In this document: positions 49,528 through 62,822 of the stretch, piece after piece | How positions within the stretch are numbered: the first letter of the stretch is position 1 | Layout of the letters: each line of letters starts with the position of its first letter | Source: Ephydatia muelleri | Taxonomy: Eukaryota; Porifera; Demospongiae; Spongillida; Spongillidae | DNA length: 64,000 nt | NCBI GenBank assembly: GCA_013339895.1 | Contig: JABACO010000019.1 | Location: 7,936,470-8,000,469, forward strand | Direction: 5' to 3' | Translations under genes and position numbers: made by a program | Notes under the pieces: model-generated | What the model was told of the DNA's origin: nothing | Database searches by the model: none | What the model saw: the letters and a program-made list of their open reading frames with translations, nothing else

Positions 49528-52500
49528 TGACGGCGAGTGTTGGATGTGCTCATAAAGAACTCCATATATCTCACATCCGAACTCTGCCAGCACCACTTCC
49601 AGATTTTCCCATCAAGAGAAGTCTTGAACACATTGCAGCACTGAGAGATGTAAGTTGAAGTACGAACACATGCCTGAGTAGATAGGAATGGACACTATTA
49701 GATGGCTAAACAATTGCACAGGGTCAAATCTAATTGTAAGTGTACTGTCTGTGCCACGCATGTGCAAGCAACAAACGCTGTACTGTATGCACATGTGGCC
49801 CACACTGCTCGATTATTGGCATCAAAGCAAAAACATTGTGCTATGCTTAGGTGTACATGTACAGCAAAGTGCTCCTTGGAGTGTAATAGTACAGCAGACA
49901 AAACATTAGATGTTGTAACCAATGGCTGACTGGTATGTAATACACAGACACACAGATACACACACACCCACACACACACACATACACACACACATAAATA
50001 AACACACACACACATAAACAAACACACACAATTACATACAAATTACATATAAAGGGTTACATTAAACACAGTATTACAAATTAAATTTCCAATGATGCAG
50101 TCGTTATAGGCATGCATTCAGGGTACATAATTCTGGAAATTTCCGTTGTCGTTTAATTTTTGTGGTTTGACCAAAAACTGAAATACCAGAAAAATATGCT
50201 GAATATTTAAAATATCATGTGTTCACACAAGATGTAATATCCTCATATAAAACACGACATCTTGTACTCCATCTCTGCTGTTGCACTTATATATATATGA
50301 AAATATGTAATTTTTGTAGGTAAAAAAAAAAATTTTTTTTTTACCAGACTATGGTATTCAAGGTGTATCAGACTTTGAAGTTTACCTGAGTGTAATTTGT
50401 TAGACTATCATTCTGGTTGTAGTCCGTCTTCTTTTGGTTATCAGTGAGAATGGTCTTGATGCGTGCCACCATACCAGATAGGGACCTACAGGAGATATGT
50501 CAGCCACATACAGTACATGTAGAGTGTCCACCATCAAAACCATGCTCCACCCAGCCCACAATTGTATATCTGATGCACAGGATACTTGAATGTAATGTTT
50601 AGTGTGCTCATTTGCACCCTGAGAACTTAGCTTAACAATAAACAAAACTCCTACAGCATGCAAACATCTACGCATTACATCTGACTGTGGTTACTAGTGG
50701 ATTTCATGCTAACCCATAAACACCCTAATGGCAGTGGCTAACTCAATGCATGCATGGGAGCTACAGCATCAGGTGTACCTATCAATGCATGTCTCAATAT
50801 AACAGGATGTGGTGTGATCTTCTCATCATCAGGTGTACAAGTACCTCTCAAGGCCTGTCTCAATCTTCTCCTCCAGTTTTCTGGTGATCTCTCTCTCTTT
50901 CTATGCACTGACTTGCCACAGATGGATAGCTGAAGTGAGGGTAAAGACCATACAGGTATGGACTGTGTGATTGATAAGGACACACATATACAGTGATCCT
51001 GTACAATGTACTGCACTGTGCACTTCCAAATACTGGAACAGCAGCTCAGCTACATTGTAACTCCATGTATAACTTGATCTGGGTACTTAAATGTCACAAT
51101 AGATCAATATTGAAACTGGATCTACTGCAAGCAGCTTTTTAATGGACTAATATTATGGTAGTAGTAAGACAGGTCAGGATGATAAGAGACCCCATGGCTT
51201 GGCCACAAATTTTTTTACATGTACAATATGTAACGGAGTTAAAAGGGTAGGAGTAGTTTATTGTGGGGGAGATGTGGTGACTTACTGGATGCAGTGAGGC
51301 ATGATGTTCTCTCTGAACTGCTCGATCAGGTGCATGTTGGAGTTGATACTCCCAACCACCATTCACAAACAGTCCACTTGCGGCGGATCAGCTGTAGGCA
51401 TTGATCACATAGTTTGAGGTTATCAACTAATTTTAAAATAATCGTTGGCTGAGTATGTAACTAGTGCCACCTGCCACGTAATTGATATCAAATTAGCACA
51501 GAAAAACTTCTACTGAGAAGTTCTATTAACTTTAAAGTTTAATTAAACATCATACGGAAATGACCTTCATAATTGATACTTTAAAATGCAAATCAATTAG
51601 TTGTACATCGTATCGTGCAGTTTAATTGCCTTATGAAAAAACGTCCATTTTAATTACATCTGTTAATATTAAAAATGGGTACAAGTTTTGATCTTGGTCA
51701 TGATTTGAATTTGTTGATAAATGAATGAAATAATAGGTCAGATTGATTAGTATAATATTGTGTCATTGCAAAATATGACGAAATTCTATTTTAAATACAC
51801 CATTGACAAACAGGCATATTTACATCATTACGTATTTGTTTGGCCATTAAACTATCAAACTCTAAACAATTTCCTTAATCATGGAACAACTTTTAAAATC
51901 AAAAGTGGTGAGATGTAAGTGAGTGAGTGATGTTTATTGTCAATTGATTAATTATTATAATCATTGCTTAGTCTGTAAGTTCTATGATGATCAAGCTTGT
52001 GGACCTTTCAATCCCGAATACAGTATTTCTTAACCTCGACCTCATGAAATTGTACACAGACAACACAGAGTACATACCTGACGATACCCTGTCAAGAGCA
52101 TATAGGAAGTGCGAGTGCACAGATGACCGAGTACGGTGAAGAAGGTTTGCTTCGCCAGGTCTGCAAGGTCACTGCCACTCAGCAGCTTCCCAAGGATAAG
52201 CAATGGAGATCAAGGAAATGTCTACCATGACACAACATAAGACTACATATATTCCTCCCAATATTGATATTCATTTAAACAATTGTACAACATGTGGATA
52301 ATTAGAACAGAAGCAAAAGCTTTACATGCAAACTCAATCAAATAGCTGAATTTTTTCGTCACAAGTTTAATCCGATCTGTTACTAGCAGGCCCTACAACA
52401 TTGTCCAGCACAATCACTTTGTGGTGCTTTCGAAGGAGCAACGCTTGCATTGAAATGTATGACTAATTATGCATGAAATCATTCTTTGCAGTTCACAGAA

Positions 52501-53108
52501 AATTAAAAAATTGAAAAAATTACTACACTCTCCCACATGCTCCCAGCTCCCACACTACACTCCACATGCTCCCACACTACACTCTCCCACATGCTCCCAC
52601 ACTACACTCTCCCACATGCTCCCACACACTCTCCCACATGCTCCCACACACATCCTCCACATGCTCCCACCTACACTCTCCCACATGCTCCCCACAACAC
52701 CCTCCACACTGCACATAAACAACACATGGCTCTTACACCTGAGCTATTCTCATCACTCCTTGGTTCCATCCAGTACAGTAACACACACATCTTGTGATAT
52801 GTACCTGTCTTAATCACGTTCCCCTAGTTGTGACTGACTGAGGGAAAGAAAAGGCGATCATACATGTACATCCACTCCAATCATGGAACACTCCAATGGC
52901 AGAAATATTAAATGTGCAATGCGGAACCACATAAGAATTACATTCCACATGCTTGCAATGTGTGAATTAATAAATCCAAGAAATAAAACAAAAGACATAC
53001 AAAACAACACTAAGATTCAAAGAAATACTGCCTGCATTGGCCAAAGGTAGACAACTCCACCCCCAGATCCAACCCACATATACCAGACCCCCCCCCACAT
53101 CACCCCAC

Positions 53109-53139
<31 letters not shown>

Positions 53140-56100
53140 TTCCTGTCCATCAATGGAGACCATACCTACCTGACATAGCCAGAGTGTTCTGCCCTACTGG
53201 TTGCATCATTGATGACTGGGTCACCTGAAGGCACACGTCTTCGAGGTTCTCTATCTCATGCCTACGAAACAAGTACATCTGGAAGTGAATGTCGTTTGTA
53301 GAGAGGTGGGTGGTGTACTTCTACATGTACACATTGGGTGTAGGAGTGTGTGGACACTGTGGAAGTCTGTCATCTCAATGCGTTTGCAGACTCAATGCAC
53401 ATGTAGGGGAACAGCCAGTAACCCTGTAGAGCACCTAGTGTGTGAACTGTGGGGCTAAATACTAAGGAGATCTTTGAAAGGAGCAAAGGCAAAGGACTAG
53501 TGCTACATTCTTGTCTCTGCACCTTGCTTGGACCTTTATTTATTTACTGAAAATTTCATTAGAATACTACAAAACTACGACATATGCTAGTGCAGGTAGC
53601 CGGGACTGTACCTAATATCTCAGAGTAACCACACAAAGGAAAAGCACTAATTGACAGATGGGAGTGTCACACGCTATTGAAGTGATGAGGTTTGTGGACA
53701 ACAGATACCATATGAGTAATGTCTGCACCATCCTATAGGTACATATACACCATACACATGCATACAAGCTCAAACAAGAGTCGTTCCAGCCCTAACAAGA
53801 AAATGGGTGTGAAGCCAGCTACATGGCAGTCATTACAATAGCCACCCCTACACGTGAAGCGGTACCACAACATGGTGCCAGCAACCTCTCACTTCACCTG
53901 AGTATAAACAGAACCCATCACACAACAGTATACCAAAATCTCTGGGATGAACCTTTTAGCTAGCACAGAGAAATTAGGTGTATGAAAAGATCTCATTTGT
54001 GTGTAGCTCAGCTGCCCTTCCAATCTCCCCCTGCCCTTCCAATCTCCCCCGCCCTTCCAATCTCCCCCTGCCCTTCCAATCTCTCCCTGCCCTTCCAATC
54101 TCTCCCTGCCCTTCCAATCTCCCCCTGCCCTTCCAATCTCCCCTGCCCTTCCAATCTCCCCCCTGCCCCTCCAATCTCCCCCTTACCCTTCCAATCTCCC
54201 CCTGCCCTTCCAATCTCCCCTGCCCTTCCAATCTCCCCCTGCCCTTCCAATCTCTCCCTGCCCTTCCTGCCCTTCCAATCTCCCCTACCCTTCCAATCTC
54301 CCCCTGCCCTTCAATCTCCCCCTGCCCTTCCAATCTCCCCTACCCTTCCAATCTCTCCCTAATACACCCCCCTTCCATTCCAATCCCCATCCCCCCCCCC
54401 CATACATGTAATGCATAAGGATTACAACAATTATTCTCCTTATTAGCCAACGAATTTGTTGTTGAAAAGACTCAATCAGTGAATATGTCAGGGAAAACAG
54501 TTACGTGAATGTGTTCTTGTTATCCAAACATTCTGTTGGCATGTGTTGTTATCACCATTAGGCATTTGTGAGATACTATACATATACGTTATGATGGCAA
54601 ACAAGGATAGATGTAAGAAGCATTGATCATGTAAAGCTCACCTTGCATAACCTGAGAGGTACTTGCCAAACAGCTTGGTCCTGAATTCCTTGGCCAGATA
54701 ACTGCCATCCGTGACGAAACACGACAGTTTAGTCTGCAGCTGCATCGCCCTGTGCGAGAGGAACACTCACTGACACACAAAGGAGAGGGCCAGCTGTTCA
54801 CTGGAAGACAACACAATGGCAGCCATATTTGGGGCACTACATATCTGTGTGTGCCATGACGGCAAACCAGTAACGATAAAAAATATACCTCTATCATTTT
54901 TACATGTACTCAGACATGCTACTGTATACCCAACGTAACATGCAGAAACAATGGTTTCTGTTACCACTATTTATGTAACATCAAAGGAACATGACATGTA
55001 GAGGCTCCAATGTACACAGGGGAGTGAGCACACCTGGCATGAATCCACCCACACCAGTGGAGGCCTCCAGAGATCCCCAACAATGGGAGTCCCTCCACAC
55101 CAGTGGAGGCCTCCAGAGATCCCCAACAATGGGGAGTCCCTCCACACCAGTGGAGGCCTCCAGAGATCCCCAACAATGGGGAGTCCCTCCACGGGTCATA
55201 ACTTGTACCAAGATCATACAAGTATTTTGCTACAACATAATCTCTACATTTTTTTCGGTGGGTGTAGGCTGATATGTAGAGAAGATTTTCTGAGTTTGAA
55301 CTGGGAGAGAGGGTTGTGAGTTAGGAGAAGGAGGTGGGGTTTAGGATTTGGGGGAGGAGTGGGTATGGGGGACAGGGTGGGGTCTGGGGTTGTGAGAGCA
55401 ACTGTGATGTACTTTTGTCATGTCGCATGCATGCACCCCTGTTGCCACTCATGTACTGTCATAGGTGACCAACAGCTTGTTCAGATACTTTTCCCCTCCG
55501 AATCGCTGGCTGACAGGCTACTCAGTTCTTTGTCAATGTAACGCTAAAGTAGAGAGTAGATGGAAAGGAAAAAGGAAAGACATAGAGACACAGCACGATG
55601 TTGCTCCATACCTCCACCACCCTGTGTATGACGGTGTCTATGAACTGGCCCATGATCAGGTCTGGACTCTCAAACACTTGCTTTGCTTGTGTATTTGCCT
55701 GTGCAATAACAGAAAACTCTGTAAAACTTGATTGGCAGGGCTTTACCAGAAGAATGTCTTGCAGCCATCACCCACAAATCTATTGTGCCAAATTACTCTG
55801 AAAGGTTGCAGTCATAGATACAGATCATTTTTCTAAAGCCCACACACTTTCAGATTCAAGGTTCTTGCCTGTGGAACTTAGACTTCATTGCTTTCCTTCC
55901 TTTAAGCAAGGCAGCCCAGACAGCATAACCCCAACATGTAAATTGCTTATAGCCCTTGATGAATTGGCTTGGTGCTGCAGCCTGCATAGCTTTGCCTGAC
56001 CACATGCAATCTCTTTACAACCTGTGCACGCACATACATTCCAAGAAATATGTTCTCAGAACTGACAAAAGCATGCAAGCCATAACAAGAGGCCACACGC

Positions 56101-59100
56101 GTGCATGTACACAATCCGTCACTTCCATCCAAACAATATGATGTGCTGGGAATTTTTTTGAAGTATACTACACGTAGTAAAATAAATACTACACTGTATA
56201 TGTACAGGGTGTGTGCACACACACATAAACATACACATACACTATACACACATATACATACACACAGCACACAGAGCTGAGGAAGTGACCCAGAATACAT
56301 CTGTACAGCTTCACGAAAGCCACAAGATGGGATGCAAAAGCACACCTTATCACACTGGGTCTCAACCTGAGCAATGATGTCATCTAATGAGGGCACTGAT
56401 GAGGCTGAAGGATTCTGCAAAGGAGAAGAGGGTGTTAAAGTGGCCAAGGTAACGTATGCACACGGGAGAGACAGGGAATGATGTCACTACTAAAAGCACA
56501 TACAGTGTATGTCTCCACCAACAATCATATAATACATCACTTCAAAATCACCTGGACACTTACAGGTAAATTTTTGTCAATGTAAAATTCGATGACATCA
56601 TTTAATTCCCTGCAAAAAAGGCAAGATTGTTAAAAAGTGTTGGCATGTGGCAACATCAGCTGGGCACCTAGCTACATGTGGCAACAGCTGGGCACCTAGC
56701 TACATGCTATCAGACACCATATCCATCACATTCATGCAGCTGCTCCAATCAGAACACACCTTCTGAAGGTCTGCAAGGCCTGTGCGTACTCCTTCATCCT
56801 CTTCACATCCAGGTAATTCTGAGCTCCATGAAGCCCTTCACCAGTTGCTTTCAGTTTCAGTGTATCTATCTCTGATGTGCTCTCGTATGGCATCATATCT
56901 GAAGGGTGGGAAAATGAAAACACGTTCCAATACAGCACAACCTGTGGTGAGCATGTAGGGAAACTCAACATGCACCATTCGTATAGTACATGTAATATAA
57001 ACCACGCGTTAAATTTACGGGCACACAGTACAAGGGAATGTCAGCATGCTAACTGTGTGTGTGTGTGTATGTGTGTGTGTGTGTGAGCTAGATGCACACA
57101 ATAATGCAAACTGATGGTACATGGTGCACATTTGTGTAGCCATTTTGTCAATAATTTAATCTGTCTTTGTGTCATACACTACGCTACATTCTTTCTACAA
57201 AAAATTACACACATGCATCTGCCATCCCATGATGCCCATCCCATGACATCATGCCCCATCCCATGATGACATGCCCCATCCCATGACCTGACATGCCCCA
57301 TCCCATGATGCCCCATCCCTGACCTGACATGCCCCATCCCATGATGCCCATCCCATGACCTGACATGCCCCATCCCATGATGCCCCATCCCATGACCGAC
57401 ATGCCCACCATATGCCCCATCCCATGGCCTGACATACCCATCCATGACCTGACACGCCTCATCCCATGGCAAGCTTACTTTGTTGTCTTCGGGAGTTCAA
57501 CGGCCAGGTTGTTCAATTTGGATATCAACTCAGCTGCCTGAAGTCTCTGCAAAGTGCGGAGAAAGAGGGAAAAAAAACAGAGAATGGGAGAGAGAAGGGA
57601 TAAGAGAGGGTGAATAAGGGGTAAGGAAGAGGGAGAGAGAAGAGCGATGGATCAACTACTCAAACACTGTTGTTGACAGATACACATTTGCCATTACACA
57701 TTGTCTGAACAAAAGCAATGTACCCATGCAGTTTTGGATGAGATTGAGTGGTTTTGTGCAGCACACTGCTGCCCATCTGTGGTGCAAACATCACACACAC
57801 AATGGAAATTGCAAGACCACTTGCATGGCAGTATTTGTACGTGTGTGTCTATGAGCCCCATGTTACTATGTCCTGTGTGTGTGCCTACAGTGTGAGTGTT
57901 GCGTACAAACACTATTTAACAAGTTCAAGCGACAAAACACACAAATGCGAATGGTCCCATTTACATTTAATGTGCTGCAAGGATTGTGCACTGCATGTAT
58001 TTATGAATATACTTAGCTAAAGCCTCATGCCCATAAAGGCCCCACCCCCCTCCATAAATCTGGCACTGAATAGACCCACCATAATAGCTTGTCAGCACAT
58101 GCACAGCCATTTCTCATTACTGATGCTTCTACTAAACAGCCAGGGGATAATTCCATCCGACGCACACCCCTTACTCTCGATGGGTCGGTGAATACCCCAA
58201 CCGTAGGCTTGGCCTTCTGCTCGAACTCGGCGACATGTTTCATGACGTCCTGTGCCTCCAGGTCTCTCAGCATGCAGCTGTTGAGGGTCTCCAGCTGGTC
58301 ACCAAGATGTACCACCTTGGTGGCCACGTACGTGATCCGGTCCTCCAACACCTGGAACTCTGACTTTGCATCCTGTTATTAAGGGGCAGGGTAGAGGAAA
58401 AGGAAATAGTGACTGGACAGTTTCAGTACAGAACCAGACAGTTTGGTGCAGTGTGGGAGTGCTGTGTGAATGCCTCTTGTAACCGCATTTTTTCCTGAGA
58501 TGTGATCTTAGAACGTCCTGTAGGCTGATGTACACAATGCATGTCAAAACTGCCCTTGGCATGTGACCTATTGAAATACCGTTGTTCTAAATTTTAGGAA
58601 GAAATTACTTCTTGCAATGTACATGTTATTTGTGACAAAAAACTCCCAACACCAGAGAAGCTACATGTACATAGCGATCCAAACACATACAAAAGGACTT
58701 GTTTCTCTTAATCCATTTCACAATGGCACATGTAGGTGCTATATCCACTTGTTCATTCTTTACAAATTATATGCTATCCAATAAGCAGTGTGTTACCATG
58801 GTCACCCCACATTTTTAGCGCCAAAGCATCCGCTTAATGACTTTATCACCACTGGTGTTCATGCACTTATGTTTACCAAAGCTGTGGTTAGTATAACTAA
58901 CAAGGTTATGCATCTGACCAGTGATCACTCTGGTATGGTTACCAGTGGAATGGGCAAACAAATGAACTTTCACAGTAGGCATCTGGGTGTTGGGTAGTGT
59001 ACTTTGCAATCCAGCATCTCAATCTTACAAATTAATATATTCAACAAGCACACATAAACACATACACAACACACACATTGGACTACTAAATGGGACCTAC

Positions 59101-59608
59101 AGCAATCTGATAGGGCCCGATATAGTGGGATAGACAAAAGAACAGCTCAAAGAACAGGCCAACTAGAAATCAGTCATACAAGTCAATCACCGGCTATCAA
59201 AGCAAGGCCCATTTGAGGGAGGGGAGGAAGAGGTTGGAATTTTGAAACACAAACATGTAAGTTTAAAACACAGTGTTACTAATTTGCAGTGTGACATTCT
59301 CACCTGCACATGTGAGTATGAACATGTAGGTTACACGATGCATGACAACATACCGCATAGATCCCCTCCAGGTCCTTAAGCTTCACAGCATGCTCCTTTT
59401 GCTGCTTGGAGCACACCTGTTCCAGCTTCTCCACACGTCTCTCGTTCTTCTCGGCCAGCTCCTTGAGGACCACCATGCTAGTCTGGAAGGACCTCAGCAG
59501 GACAGTTGCGTCAAACGGCTTCACTTTGCTATTGCCAAGGGGACCAAGTCCGGTGGTGGGGTCCAGCTGTGCTAGCTTCTCCACATACTTGTCCAGTGCA
59601 AAGGAGTC
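49528..59608 (-). CDS. EXOC5: Exocyst complex component 5 (Sec10), partial at both ends, several frame breaks
   Basis: Fifteen minus-strand exons: 59608-59354, 58372-58175, 57546-57479, 56897-56760, 56609-56564, 56414-56346, 55698-55612, 55543-55457, 54749-54642, 53261-53170, 52185-52078, 51391-51286, 50900-50845, 50485-50386 and 49640-49528. Sec10 is a rod-like helical subunit of the octameric exocyst, which tethers secretory vesicles to the plasma membrane. Diagnostic segments are YVATKVVHLGDQLETLN, LLSGSDLADLAKQTFFTVLG, EITRKLEEKIETGLER and VARIKTILTDNQKKTDYNQ. About 543 codons are visible against about 700 in the family. The first few codons, a middle part between exons 10 and 11, and the last ~95 residues are missing. 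Single-base losses, mostly in A or G runs, break the frame in exons 4 (twice), 8 and 15, and exon 12 has an in-frame TGA. Confidence 0.85.
49945..50036. repeat. (CA)n microsatellite in EXOC5 intron
   Basis: CA-rich tract with ACACATAAA interruptions between EXOC5 exons 14 and 15. Confidence 0.9.
51392..52077. other. EXOC5 intron, AT-rich, nothing recognised
   Basis: Intron between exons 11 and 12; no repeat or element stands out. Confidence 0.5.
52525..52705. repeat. Tandem repeat (CTCCCACATG-type) in EXOC5 intron
   Basis: Six to eight imperfect copies of a unit of about 25 bp containing CTCCCACATGCTCCCACAC. Confidence 0.85.
53088..53140. repeat. Poly-C tract
   Basis: A C run of about 30 bases with flanking shorter C runs, in an EXOC5 intron. 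Confidence 0.95.
54012..54360. repeat. 19-bp minisatellite in EXOC5 intron
   Basis: About 18 copies of CCCTTCCAATCTCCCCCTG with single-base length variation. The Pro/Ser ORFs over it are not genes. Confidence 0.95.
55049..55193. repeat. 47-bp tandem repeat, three copies
   Basis: Landmark CACCAGTGGAGGCCTCCAG at 55052, 55098 and 55145; nearly identical copies in an EXOC5 intron. Confidence 0.9.
57225..57470. repeat. Tandem repeat (CATGCCCCATCCCATGA-type)
   Basis: About a dozen copies of a 17-23 bp unit, ending just before the donor of EXOC5 exon 3 on the minus strand. Confidence 0.9.
58373..59353. other. EXOC5 intron, nothing recognised
   Basis: About 980 bp intron between exons 1 and 2 of the visible gene. 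A 69-codon plus-strand ORF at 58788-58997 has no recognisable domain. Confidence 0.5.
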
Positions 59609-59681
59609 CTAACAAAGAAAGGGGTTTAAGAAGGAGTTAGTGTATCATCAGTGGCAAGCACCACAAACCACCTACCTCTTC

Positions 59682-59706
59682 CCCCCCCCCCCCCCCCCCC
59701 CCCCCT
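59682..59706. repeat. Poly-C run
   Basis: About 24 C in a row upstream of the first visible EXOC5 exon. Confidence 0.95.
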
Positions 59707-59882
59707 CCAAACCTTATCCTTATTTGGTTAAACTCATGACATCAGCAGCCCACAACAATTTATTTAACACCAAAGGCACAAATTAATGACGTTACATGAC
59801 ATATGTACGCGATGCTTATAAAAACACGTTGCCGCTACATCTGAATCAAATCAGTTGCGCACCACGCTCATTGAAGGATAGA

Positions 59883-60098
59883 ATGGACTCTTCCAATGGA
59901 TACAGAAGACTCGGCAAGGCTAACAGGCCAGGAAAGAAGAGCGCAGGAATGGCCAAGAAACTGGCCAAGGCCTTCCACACCATCTTTCTCGGTGGCGACC
60001 TCTCCACGCAGCACCGACAGAACGCTGGGGACAGTGCTTCCTTCCGCCACACCTTCGCGTCAAACTGTGCCGCTCCTAGCCTCCAAGGGATATTATAA
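59883..60098 (+). CDS. Possible small basic protein, 71 aa
   Basis: A single-exon ORF reading MDSSNGYRRLGKANRPGKK, then a Lys/Ala-rich helix and a Ser/His-rich tail. A TATA-like TTATAAAAAC lies at 59817-59826, roughly 60 bases upstream. The stretch is richer in CpG than its surroundings. The ORF could also start 29 codons earlier. I recognise no family, and the minus strand is open over the same bases, so this may be a chance ORF or a first exon of something else. Confidence 0.25.
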   Translation: MDSSNGYRRLGKANRPGKKSAGMAKKLAKAFHTIFLGGDLSTQHRQNAGDSASFRHTFASNCAAPSLQGIL

Positions 60099-61155
60099 AA
60101 GTCCATGAGCGACTGCACGATGCCCGACCCTTCCGCAAGCAATGCACGGAATCGCTACACTTGGATGTGGTCATTGGAGCCTATGCATCCGAACCCATTA
60201 CCAAGAACAGAATTCACTTCGTTCATGCGATTTATGTTCTTTGCATTCCTTTTTTTTTCCTAGTGCAGACAATCCATGTGTGCGTGTACACTTCTCGCAA
60301 TGAATATGCAGGCTTTGCACTGGGTGATGCGACAATAAAAGCGACGAGCAATCGCAAGCGCGTAGGCGATGCACATAACGCGTACTTCTCGAAGTATGAA
60401 CAGTCAAAATGAAAATAGCATCCTAGATAGCACTATCTATGATTGCATGCAGGAAAAGACGTTCGTGCGAGAAAGCATTATAAAAAAAAGCATGTTTACG
60501 TGCGCGCAGCACACTCGCAGGAGTAGCGTACAGCTGCAAGTTCATATTTGGCTACAAGTATTCAAACGCGTCGCCCACTGTAACTCGATCATCATACCAG
60601 CGACAACCCATGAATTAGGAGGTGCACATATTTCCAAATCCCGTTTACGACAATCCAAACGAGATGGGGTACATCTAGAACTATGTAAATACACCATACA
60701 CGGCGATGCAGCAGTACACAGTGTTGCGTATACAAGATGATACCATACACCTATCTACACAGACTATATACATGTGCGCACCAGAACCAAACAAATTGCG
60801 CGTTGAGCAGGCAAAAAGCCTGTAACATGCAGCAAACGCATACAGTGCAAAATATAATGCATTACACATGTACACATACGCCCCCCCCCCCCCCCCCCCC
60901 CACACACACAAGCTAGTATTAAAAGGTGAGAAAATTAAAAATGGACAAGAGAAGACTGAGTCAGAAAAAAACTTATGAATAAGGGATACAATTGAGTGCT
61001 GGGGTAGGCAGGAGGAGGGGAGGGAAGGTGAGGGAGGAGGGGATACCAGATGGGTAGGAGAGATGAACCACTTGGGGTGGGAACAAGGTGGTAGGAAACC
61101 ATACAAAAAATAACAAAGTGGGTCTCATGAGCCAACCCTAAGCTACAAGTAAATC
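60099..61155. other. No gene recognised
   Basis: Contains a poly-C run at about 60882-60901. Probably 5' flank or first intron of EXOC5; its first exon was not identified. Confidence 0.4.
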
Positions 61156-61660
61156 CTATTCAGTGCAGCAGCCAGGTCTAGAGCCAGCACATAATAACAC
61201 ATTCCAGAGGAAGTTTACTAAACAGTTCTCAGGCACCTTATCAATGGGTGCAACCTTTGCTGCAGCCAACCTATTAGTGGTCAACTGGAATGTGATGGTA
61301 GCTCCATACAGGATGATATTATCTGCTGGAAGAACAGACCCATCAGACTGGCTGTCTGCACCCAAATAGTGTTAGCAGTGCTTCTCCCATGGGGGACCAC
61401 ATAACTCACCCCAATGACTTCACACATCCATTCACACACATCTGTTGCAGTAGGAGTTCTTTTACACCTGTGCAAAGCCTCATAGTATGGAGCCCAAGAT
61501 TGAATTTTTTATACTCAACTGGTGGAATATAACAACGAATTCGAGAAAGATCCCCGAGTGAAATGTTGACCCTAACATGTGTACAGTAGGCATCACTAAT
61601 ACCCCCATATAAGTGCCACATAGTAGCGTTTATGACATCAAAAGTGATTCCCTCAAGCAT
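61156..61660 (-). other. Open minus-strand frames of unknown nature
   Basis: Two open pieces, 61660-61406 and 61365-61156, could be exons separated by a short intron: a GTGAGT donor follows ...VKSLG and an acceptor-like GTGCAG precedes the second piece. The translations (MLEGITFDVINATMWHLYGG and LPADNIILYGATITFQL) look protein-like, but I recognise no family. Confidence 0.3.
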
Positions 61661-62706
61661 CTGGATGGGCTACTGGGCACTCCCATCAGTAAGACATGCC
61701 TGCACATACCAGACATAGTTTGTCAGTACATGCAGGGTGCACACGTCAAGTACAAAAGTGCAACAAATGACTCTGACCTTTTGAAGAACGTACTCAAAAA
61801 TGCACTTGCATCACAACTGTGGCAGAACCAGACCCTTTCTTAATCAGGGCTACGGACGTTGTAACCTGCACTGTGCCCCCATGCAATAATCCCCGGGGGG
61901 GGGATTCCTTTGGTTAATGCAGTACCCAGCTCACATGAGCCGTGTGCCCATGGTCCCTTCCTAGCATGCACATAGCTTCATCTTGAGACAAGTACACTTG
62001 AACACCACATAGAATACGTGTAGGCAGAGACAAGTGTCTCAAGATGAGGCTATGTGTATGTTAGGGAGGGACCATGGCACTTATCTCAAGATGAGGCTAT
62101 GTGTATGTTAGGGAGGGACCATGGCACTTATCTCAAGATGAGGCTATGTGTATGTTAGGGAGGGACCATGGCACTTGTCCCAAATGAGGCTATGTGTATG
62201 TTAGGGAGGGACCATGGCACTATCTCAAGATGAGGCTATGTGTATGTTAGGGAGGGACCATGGCACTTGTCCCAAGATGAGGCTATGTGTATGTTAGGGA
62301 GGGACCATGGGCACACAGCTCATGTGAGCGGGGTACTGCATTAACCAAAGACCTTTGTGATTATTGCATGGTGGGAACCCCCCCCCCCCTCCCCCTCCCC
62401 TGGTGATTATTGCGTGGTGGGCACAGTGCAGGTTACAACGTCCGTAGCCCTGATTAAGAAAGGGTCTGGTTCTGCCACAGTTGTGATGCAAGTGCATTTT
62501 TTTAGTCTTGTGGAATGTAGGATTAAGTTCTTCAAAAGGGTAGATTGAGGTCAGAGTCATTTGTTGCACTTTTGTACTTGACGTGTGCACCCTGCATGGA
62601 CTGACAAACTATGTCTGGTATGTGCAGGCATGTCTCACTGATGGGAGTGCCCAGTAGCCCATCCAGATGCTTAAGGGAATCACTTTGCATATGTTGTTTG
62701 ATGTCA
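61632..62706. repeat. Inverted repeat around a tandem array
   Basis: The left arm (about 61632-61990) recurs inverted at about 62300-62706. Both contain CATCTGGATGGGCTACTGGG, CATACCAGACATAGTTTGTC and AGGGCTACGGACGTTGTAAC in the same order. The right arm has two small extra segments that the left one lacks. Confidence 0.9.
62034..62312. repeat. 47-bp tandem repeat, six copies
   Basis: Unit contains CAAGATGAGGCTATGTGTAT and TTAGGGAGGGACCATGGCAC. It lies between the arms of the 61.6-62.7 kb inverted repeat, and its unit edge overlaps the inner arm ends. Confidence 0.95.
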
Positions 62707-62822
62707 TAAACCCACACTATGTAGCACTCTAATATAGCAGTCTGCACTTATATGGGGGTAAATTTGGTGGTGCCTACGTACACACGTTTACATTTTTTTA
62801 CCTTTGTAAAGTACAACCATAC

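Noticed and set aside
49500-49660. Plus-strand exon reading LPAPLPDFPIKRSLEHIAALRD
   Set aside because: The minus strand of the same bases matches EXOC5 clearly (EVVLAEFGCEIYGVLYEHIQ after one base correction).
53974-54418. Pro/Ser-rich plus-strand and Gly/Arg-rich minus-strand ORFs
   Set aside because: Products of the 19-bp minisatellite in an EXOC5 intron.
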